Source of the DNA: Lachnospiraceae bacterium
GTDB lineage: Bacteria > Bacillota > Clostridia > Lachnospirales > Lachnospiraceae
Direction: 5' to 3'
Length of the DNA: 53,670 nt
Assembly (NCBI GenBank): GCA_031272185.1
Contig: JAISUG010000002.1
Location: 1-53,670, forward strand
Under the pieces are notes generated by a model. It was given only the letters and a program-made list of their open reading frames with translations, had not been told where the DNA came from and searched no databases. Shown piece by piece: positions 48,899-53,670 of this stretch. Every line of letters starts with the position of its first letter. Position 1 is the first letter of the stretch. Position numbers and translations under genes: made by a program.

Positions 48899-49573
48899 GT
48901 CGTACTCGAGTTTGCGCATCATGCCCATCTGGTAGGCCTCGCCGATGCGGGTCTCCCCCGTGCAATACGCACACGCCGCCGCCGGTGTGGTGAAACGCAG
49001 GGTGTTGTCGGTGAGGGTCGTGATCTCCCTGGCCTGGGCCGCCTTCTTGGCAAGCATGAAAGCCCCCTGGCCGGTGATGCCATTGACAAAAAGGATCTGC
49101 GCCTTGCTGTTGGCCTGGCGCACGCCCCATGCGAACACCTCCCGCTCCGCCTGGGAGACGATGTCGCCTTTGGTGATGACTGCGACGTCGGCCATCTTGA
49201 GCATGGGCCCGATCTTTCGGGGGGTATGGATGCCGGAGAGCGCATCCACCACGCAGACGCTCAGGATCCCCTTGATGTGGGGCGAACAGCGGTTGCACAG
49301 GCCGGCGCTTTCCGTGATAAGTGTGTCAAAGCCGCGGCGGATGCCCCATTGGACGGCCCCCTCGATGTTGTTCACGAAGAAGTGGTCCGGGCAGAATTTG
49401 CCCGAATACCCCACGAACACGGGGATGCCCGCCTCGTCGTAGCGCTCCCGGTCGAAAGACGTGAGGCAGTCGAACTTCACCACCCCCACCTGGCCGTCGA
49501 GGAGCTGGGCGAGTTTCAGGATGACTGATGTTTTCCCGGATGATGGCGGGCCCGCCACCGTGATCATGCGCAT
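48896..49573 (-). CDS. Cys-rich SIMIBI-class GTPase related to HypB/UreG/CobW
   Basis: 225 residues. P-loop TVAGPPSSGKTSVILKLAQL (4-23), a switch region around VVKFDCLTSFDRERYDEAGI, the TLITESAGLCNRCSPHIKG segment, guanine-site VITKGD and the FVNGITGQGAF segment match metallochaperone GTPases. Cys pairs in FCPDHF, GLCNRCSPH and CAYCTGE could bind metal. Such GTPases insert Ni, Co or other metals into enzymes. GGAAAGGA precedes ATG 49573 (ATG 49567 also possible). It is the first gene of the operon with the ABC-ATPase and DUF364 protein. The target enzyme is not in this window. Confidence 0.83.
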   Translation of the reverse strand: MRMITVAGPPSSGKTSVILKLAQLLDGQVGVVKFDCLTSFDRERYDEAGIPVFVGYSGKFCPDHFFVNNIEGAVQWGIRRGFDTLITESAGLCNRCSPHIKGILSVCVVDALSGIHTPRKIGPMLKMADVAVITKGDIVSQAEREVFAWGVRQANSKAQILFVNGITGQGAFMLAKKAAQAREITTLTDNTLRFTTPAAACAYCTGETRIGEAYQMGMMRKLEYD

Positions 49574-49608
49574 GGCCAGTCCTTTCCAAAGCGAACGATA
49601 TTCGCTAC

Positions 49609-49637
49609 ATCATACCACAAAAAAAACCTGATGGCAA
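49609..49637 (-). promoter_or_regulatory. Promoter of the GTPase/ABC-ATPase/DUF364 operon
   Basis: Minus-strand TTGCCA (49637-49632), 17 bases, TATGAT (49614-49609), about 35 bases before the GTPase start. Confidence 0.8.
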
Positions 49638-49645
49638 ATATAAAT

Positions 49646-49718
49646 TTTGGGGGGCGAAATCCGTCTTGTTTTTTGGGGCGAAATCCATCTTGTTTTTTGG
49701 GGGCGGGTGGGGTATAAT
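49646..49718 (+). promoter_or_regulatory. Promoter of the BMP-type importer with duplicated -35 region
   Basis: TTGTTT (49690-49695), 17 bases, TATAAT (49713-49718). A 24-base unit (GGGGCGAAATCCATCTTGTT and flank) repeats upstream, giving a second TTGTTT at 49666-49671. Duplication of a promoter element parallels the duplications seen at gene ends. Confidence 0.8.
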
Positions 49719-49782
49719 TCTATGCAAGTGCCTGGGATGGCTGGCGCAGGCCGGCACCGGGCGGGTTGAGAGGAGGCAAATG

Positions 49783-50946
49783 ATGAAACGTATCTTTTCG
49801 TGTGTGGTGTGTTTGGCGGTGGCGGCGTCGCTCTTTGGGTGCGGCGGTGGTTCCACCGGTTCGGGCGCCGGAGCGGCCGCGACTACGGGTGCGGCTGCTG
49901 CTTCGGGTGCCCAAGGGTCCGACGCCGGATCCCAGGGCGGTGCGGCAGTTTCCGGCGAGGCGGCGGGGCAGGGGGCTGCGGTTTCCGATCAACCGGCGGG
50001 GCAGGGCGCGCCGGCGGCCCCAGAGGCGGCGCCTGGGGCAGGTGCGGCTTCGGGTAAGGGGCTGAAAGCCGCCATCGTGTTCAACGGGCCGGTGGCCGAC
50101 GGCAGCTGGAACGCCGATTGCTACGAGGGGATGCTGGCTCTGGAGTCCGAATACGGCTATGAGATCGCTTTTACGGAAAATGTGGACATCTCTGACTATT
50201 TGACGGCTTTCCGCGACTATGCGGCGGCGGGGTACGACCTGGTCATAGGGCCCGGAGCGGAGTTCCAGGATGCGGTCATGGAGATCTACCAGGAATTTCC
50301 GGACACGATGTTCGCGGGGATCAATTTCTCAGCGACCGCCAAGAACGTGAGCGCGCTCAACTACGACAACTACCAGGCGGGGTTTTTGTTCGCCACATTG
50401 GCCGGGCTGATGACCAAGACTGATTCGGTGGGGTACATCTACTCCATGGAGATCCAGCCCATCCTGGACTCCATCGAGGGGGCGAAACAGGGGCTGGAGT
50501 ACACCAACCCCGGATGCAAGCTCTCCATAGCCGGCGTGGGTTCGTTCAATGACGTGGCCAAGGCCAAGGAGCTGGCGCTGTCCCAGATCACCACCGCCAA
50601 CGTGGACGTGATCATGCCATGGGCGGCTGCCGCGGGGATTGGGATCCTGGAGGCGTGCATAGAGAAAGGCGCCACGCTGGTGTACGGGCCGGTGGAAGGG
50701 TTGGCTTACTCCGACAAGATCGACGGCTGCGTCATCATGAGCAATTCCGGCGTCATCAAGAAGATCGGGGCGGACGTGGCCGCGGGCTTGGACGAAGGCT
50801 ATGAGTTCGTGGGCGACGTGTCCAATGGCGTGATACATTTCGGCAACATGAGCGACCGTGTCAGCGAGGAGGACAAGGCGTTCATGCAAAGCGTGGTGGA
50901 CGGCCTGATCTCCGGCGAGATCGTCATAGACAAGGGCGCTCACTGA
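49783..50946 (+). CDS. BMP-family (Med/PnrA-like) substrate-binding lipoprotein
   Basis: 387 residues. The signal peptide ends in lipobox LFGC (about 16-19), followed by a ~70-residue Gly/Ala/Ser linker with repeated GQGAAVSDQPAGQGAPAAPE-type units. The binding domain runs from LKAAIVFNGPVADGSWNADC through DYAAAGYDLVIGPGAEFQDA, FPDTMFAGINFSA and PWAAAAGIGILEACIEKGA. This is the basic-membrane-protein class, which in characterised cases binds nucleosides or purine derivatives. AGGAGG precedes ATG 49783 by 6 bases (ATG 49780 is closer). It heads an importer operon with a double ATPase and a permease. Confidence 0.88.
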   Translation: MKRIFSCVVCLAVAASLFGCGGGSTGSGAGAAATTGAAAASGAQGSDAGSQGGAAVSGEAAGQGAAVSDQPAGQGAPAAPEAAPGAGAASGKGLKAAIVFNGPVADGSWNADCYEGMLALESEYGYEIAFTENVDISDYLTAFRDYAAAGYDLVIGPGAEFQDAVMEIYQEFPDTMFAGINFSATAKNVSALNYDNYQAGFLFATLAGLMTKTDSVGYIYSMEIQPILDSIEGAKQGLEYTNPGCKLSIAGVGSFNDVAKAKELALSQITTANVDVIMPWAAAAGIGILEACIEKGATLVYGPVEGLAYSDKIDGCVIMSNSGVIKKIGADVAAGLDEGYEFVGDVSNGVIHFGNMSDRVSEEDKAFMQSVVDGLISGEIVIDKGAH

Positions 50947-51132
50947 GCGCCCCGCGAGCGCAAAGTGAGCGTCCGGTGGGTGTGTGGTGAGCTCCAGGCA
51001 AGCGCAAGCTAAGCTAGGGCTGCGAAGAGTACCCGGTGGGCGCCAAGTGAGCGTTCGATGGGTGCACATGGGGCACTGCCGCAGCCGCAAGCGCTGCGGG
51101 GGGCACTCCCGCAGTGATGGAAACGATGTGGA
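50947..51132 (+). repeat. Spacer of degenerate repeats between the BMP and ATPase genes
   Basis: AAGTGAGCGTCCGGTGGGTG (50963) and AAGTGAGCGTTCGATGGGTG (51045) are diverged copies related to the BMP gene end (CACTGAGCG). GGGCACTGCCGCAG and GGGCACTCCCGCAG repeat at 51071 and 51101. Confidence 0.8.
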
Positions 51133-52914
51133 ATGGCAGACAGACAAATGAGTGGATTGACCGATACGGGTGGGCGCGTCGCTGCAGGAGCCGATGAACA
51201 AAACCCGGATGTGATCCTCAGTATGGAAGGCATCGTCAAGTGGTTCGGTGACACATGCGCCAATGACCGGGTGGACTTCTCCCTGCAAAGGGGGGAAGTC
51301 CATGCGCTGTTGGGGGAAAACGGTGCGGGGAAAAGCACGCTGATGGGCGTCCTGGCCGGGGTGCACCGCATGGACGCAGGGCGCATCCTCCTGGACGGGC
51401 AGACTGTGCGCATCACGGACCCCGCCGCGGCCAAACGCCTGGGGATAGGCATGGTGTTCCAGCATTTCATGCTGGTCCCTTCCATGAACGTGACGGAAAA
51501 TGTGATATTGAGCGGGGCGGTCAAAGATCCGGGAGGGACAGGTGAGAGACGGCCCGGTTTTTTGCTGCCCTTGGCCGGCACCGCAAAGATGATACGGGAG
51601 TTTTCCGACATGTATGGGCTGGGGGTAGACCCTGACGCCAGGGTGGGCGGCCTGTCCGTGGGGGAGCAGCAGAGGGTGGAGATACTCAAGGTGCTGTGCG
51701 GGCGGAGCCGCATCCTGGTGCTGGACGAGCCCACGGCGGTGCTGACCCCGGATGAGGCCGAGGGGCTGTTTCACATCATCCGCCGCCTGGTGGCACAAGG
51801 CGACCGGTCGGTGGTGTTCATCACCCACAAACTGAAAGAGGTGATGGCGGTCTGCGACAGGATCACCGTGCTGCGCGGCGGCAGGAACGTGGCGGTGTGT
51901 GACAAATCCGCCACGGGCATGGACGAGCTGGGGCGCTTGATGGTGGGCCGGGAGGTGAAGCTGGGGCGCCGGGTGCGGGGAACTATCGGCGGCGGGACGA
52001 CTGCAGGAGGTGACGGTGGTACCGGCGGGACTACTGCCAGAGGTGACACTGGCGGGGGCCGTGGCCGCGGCGGTGTCGGCCGGCAGACCGGCACCCCGCA
52101 GCCTGCCCGGGGCACACCGGATGCGCTGCGCCTTGAGGGCGTCCGATATGCGGATGCCAAGGGCGTCTTGCGCCTGGACATTGACGATCTGATCGTAAAG
52201 CCGGGGGAAATCCTGGGGATCGCCGGGGTGGACGGCAACGGGCAGTCGCAGCTGGCCGCGCTCTGCACGGGGGCCATAGCGCCCCAGGCGGGCAAGGTGT
52301 ATGTTTGCGGGGAAGATATGTGGGGGGGCGATCCGGGGGAAAAGCGCAAGCCATTCGGGATGGTGCGGGCGGGCGCCCAGCTTAGGTTCCTGCGCTCGGG
52401 CGTGTCCCACATCCCCGAGGACAGGCGCGCCCTGGGGCTGGTGCCGCCCATGGGCATACATGAGAACCTGGTGCTCAGATCCATCGATTCGCCGGCATTT
52501 GCGTCGGCGTGGGGGTGGAGGCTGAAACATGGGGAGATCCTGCGCCATGCGAAGGCATTGATCGAAATGTACGACATCCGGCCGGCCGACGCCCTGCGCC
52601 CAGTGGAGGCGCTCTCCGGCGGGAACCAACAAAAGGTGGTGCTGGCCAGGGAGATGGAGGCGCACCCTCGCCTGTTGGTGGCGGCGCATCCCACCAGGGG
52701 GGTGGATATCGGGGCCACGGAGTTCATCCACGCCCAGATACTGGCGGCGCGGGAATCCGGGTGCGCCCTGCTGCTCATTTCCGCCGACTTGGACGAGATA
52801 CTGGCGCTGGCCGACCGCATGGCGGTCATGTACGAGGGGCGGATCATGGGGTATGCCGACCCGGCTTGGCCGGACATGGGCGCCATCAGCCTGATGATGG
52901 CCGGGAAAGGGTGA
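51133..52914 (+). CDS. Duplicated-cassette ABC ATPase for nucleoside-type uptake (NupA/YufO/RbsA-like)
   Basis: 593 residues against ~500-520 usual. First cassette: Walker A GENGAGKST (61-69), signature LSVGEQQRVEILKVL, Walker B ILVLDEPTAVLTP, VFITHKL. Second cassette: degenerate Walker A GVDGNGQSQ, signature LSGGNQQKVVLAREM and AAHPTRGVDIGAT. This degenerate second site is normal for the RbsA/NupA group. Between them lies a ~40-residue Gly/Thr-rich insertion (TIGGGTTAGGDGGTGGTTAR...). A further short loop (KDPGGTGERRPGFLLP) lies in the first half. It energises import with the BMP lipoprotein and the following permease. Confidence 0.9.
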   Translation: MADRQMSGLTDTGGRVAAGADEQNPDVILSMEGIVKWFGDTCANDRVDFSLQRGEVHALLGENGAGKSTLMGVLAGVHRMDAGRILLDGQTVRITDPAAAKRLGIGMVFQHFMLVPSMNVTENVILSGAVKDPGGTGERRPGFLLPLAGTAKMIREFSDMYGLGVDPDARVGGLSVGEQQRVEILKVLCGRSRILVLDEPTAVLTPDEAEGLFHIIRRLVAQGDRSVVFITHKLKEVMAVCDRITVLRGGRNVAVCDKSATGMDELGRLMVGREVKLGRRVRGTIGGGTTAGGDGGTGGTTARGDTGGGRGRGGVGRQTGTPQPARGTPDALRLEGVRYADAKGVLRLDIDDLIVKPGEILGIAGVDGNGQSQLAALCTGAIAPQAGKVYVCGEDMWGGDPGEKRKPFGMVRAGAQLRFLRSGVSHIPEDRRALGLVPPMGIHENLVLRSIDSPAFASAWGWRLKHGEILRHAKALIEMYDIRPADALRPVEALSGGNQQKVVLAREMEAHPRLLVAAHPTRGVDIGATEFIHAQILAARESGCALLLISADLDEILALADRMAVMYEGRIMGYADPAWPDMGAISLMMAGKG

Positions 52915-52990
52915 GCCAGCACGTGTGCCGCCACGGTGCGAGGATAAGTAACGGCAGGCGCCGCATGGGGTATGATATCGGACGCATGAG

Positions 52991-53122
52991 TGGTTGGAAG
53001 CGGCGCAAAGGTGGGTGGTCGCCGGCGCTGCGGGGGGCGGCACCGGTTGAGTGATGGTTTGGAAGCGGCGCAAAGGTGGGTGGTCGCCGGCGCTGCGGGG
53101 GGGGCGGCACCGGTTGGGTGAT
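52991..53122 (+). repeat. 65-bp tandem duplication before the permease gene
   Basis: GGAAGCGGCGCAAAGGTGGG, TGGTCGCCGGCGCTGCGG and GGCACCGGTTGAGTGATGGT occur from 52996 and again from 53061, almost identical apart from an expanded G-run. Confidence 0.93.
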
Positions 53123-53142
53123 GGTTTGGAAAGGGCAATGGG

Positions 53143-53670
53143 ATGACGAGTGGTAGTATCCGGCGGCGCGCTACGGCGATGGTTTTGGCTGTGTGCGCCG
53201 CATTTGCCATAGGCGCCCTGTTCATCTTTTGGCAGGGCACGAACCCGCTGCGGGCATATGGGGTGCTGGTGGCGGGGGCATTCGGCAGCGTGAACAACAT
53301 CGGCGAGGGATTGGTCAAGGCCGCTCCCATGGCGCTGTGCGGCCTGTCCGTCATGATCGCCTACAAATGCGCCGTTTTCAATATCGGCGCCCAGGGGCAG
53401 CTCCTCTGGGGCGCCATAGCCGCCATCTGGGTGACCCTTGGCCTGGAAAATGTGCTGCCGCCTGCCCTGGTGTGGCTGCTCGCGCTTGCGGCGGCGTGCC
53501 TGGCGGGGGGGCTGTGGGGCCTGATTCCCGGATACCTGAAAGCGTGCAGGGGCATAAACGAGATCATAAGCACGATACTGCTGAACTATATAGCCGCCGG
53601 GCTGCTGACATGGCTGGTGACAGGCGCCATGCGGGAAAGCGGCGGGCGCAACCCCCAGACCGACGCCATC
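53143..53670 (+). CDS. ABC transporter permease for nucleoside-type substrate (NupP/YufP-like), 3' partial
   Basis: 176 codons before the right edge. An N-terminal helix (AMVLAVCAAFAIGALFIFW) is followed by the family features VKAAPMALCGLSVMIAYKCAVFNIGAQGQLLWGA and GYLKACRGINEIISTILLNYIA, as in BmpC/NupP/YufP permeases. GGAAAGGG lies 9 bases before ATG 53143. It continues the operon begun by the BMP lipoprotein. A second permease (NupQ/YufQ type) would be expected just beyond the window. Confidence 0.9.
   Translation, partial: MTSGSIRRRATAMVLAVCAAFAIGALFIFWQGTNPLRAYGVLVAGAFGSVNNIGEGLVKAAPMALCGLSVMIAYKCAVFNIGAQGQLLWGAIAAIWVTLGLENVLPPALVWLLALAAACLAGGLWGLIPGYLKACRGINEIISTILLNYIAAGLLTWLVTGAMRESGGRNPQTDAI

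Noticed and set aside
50329-53073. 914-codon open reading frame on the minus strand
   Set aside because: It is antisense to the clear BMP lipoprotein and ABC ATPase genes, has no family motifs and reflects high GC with few stop codons. Several other long antisense frames (for example 31203-32792 and 35661-36383) were dropped for the same reason.
2353-53122. Retron, diversity-generating retroelement or IS activity as the source of the duplications
   Set aside because: No reverse transcriptase, transposase, template/variable repeat pair or target-site duplication was found in the window. The copies show no adenine-specific mutation pattern by eye.

Overview
The window looks like a chromosomal segment of a high-GC Firmicute of the class Clostridia, close to Lachnospiraceae. 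This rests on a pyrophosphate-type phosphofructokinase, a DUF5721 protein, the VTC/DUF4956/Cthe_2159-like gene trio, the GlpA/FAD-dehydrogenase/DUF1667 glycerol operon, a CsoR repressor with a His-rich tail, consensus sigma-A promoters (TTGACA-N17-TATAAT type), strong AGGAGG ribosome sites and frequent TTG/GTG starts. The taxonomic call is inferred from gene content, not from a marker gene. No phage, integrase, IS transposase or CRISPR array was found.

Layout. 1-1100: the tail of a calcium-repeat surface protein, then a compact two-promoter locus that looks like a type I toxin-antitoxin. 1.1-4.7 kb: a TPP-riboswitch-controlled thiamine/pyrimidine-precursor ABC transporter with a thiamine-binding protein. 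4.9-6.1 kb: pfp. 6.5-13.5 kb: a csoR-type repressor divergent from a five-gene peptide/nickel-class ABC importer. 13.5-19 kb (minus strand): ureide/hydantoin-type amidohydrolases with a LysR regulator. 19.4-27 kb: glgA, a PAP2-related protein, a Cof-type HAD, a parvulin lipoprotein, DUF5721, tRNA-Arg(ACG) and recJ. 27.4-31 kb (minus): a VTC polyphosphate-polymerase-type operon. 31.2-33.3 kb: a 27-residue membrane peptide and two DUF4230 proteins. 33.5-37 kb: an HPr-like protein, truA and an NCS2 nucleobase permease. 37.3-44.9 kb: the glycerol regulon (glpP, glpK, glpA, FAD dehydrogenase, DUF1667). 45-46.5 kb: a HigBA module with a frameshifted toxin, then tag. 46.6-49.6 kb (minus): an uncharacterised GTPase/ABC-ATPase/DUF364 operon with metal-handling features. 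49.8 kb to the end: a BMP-family nucleoside-type ABC importer running off the edge.

The most unusual property spans the whole window. Most intergenic gaps contain diverged tandem copies of the adjoining gene end, often with its stop codon, or of the next gene's start. Several normally compact enzymes (RecJ, TruA, glycerol kinase, GlpA, CsoR, ABC ATPases, a dihydroorotase-like protein, DUF5721) carry in-frame low-complexity or tandem-repeat insertions at loops or termini. One spacer even holds a 36-bp near-copy of an internal piece of pfp. The copies have accumulated substitutions, so they are not simple assembly duplicates. An active or recent short-segment duplication process is the main candidate for something not previously described. 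A dispersed ~95-bp imperfect palindrome (three copies) is a second repeat class.
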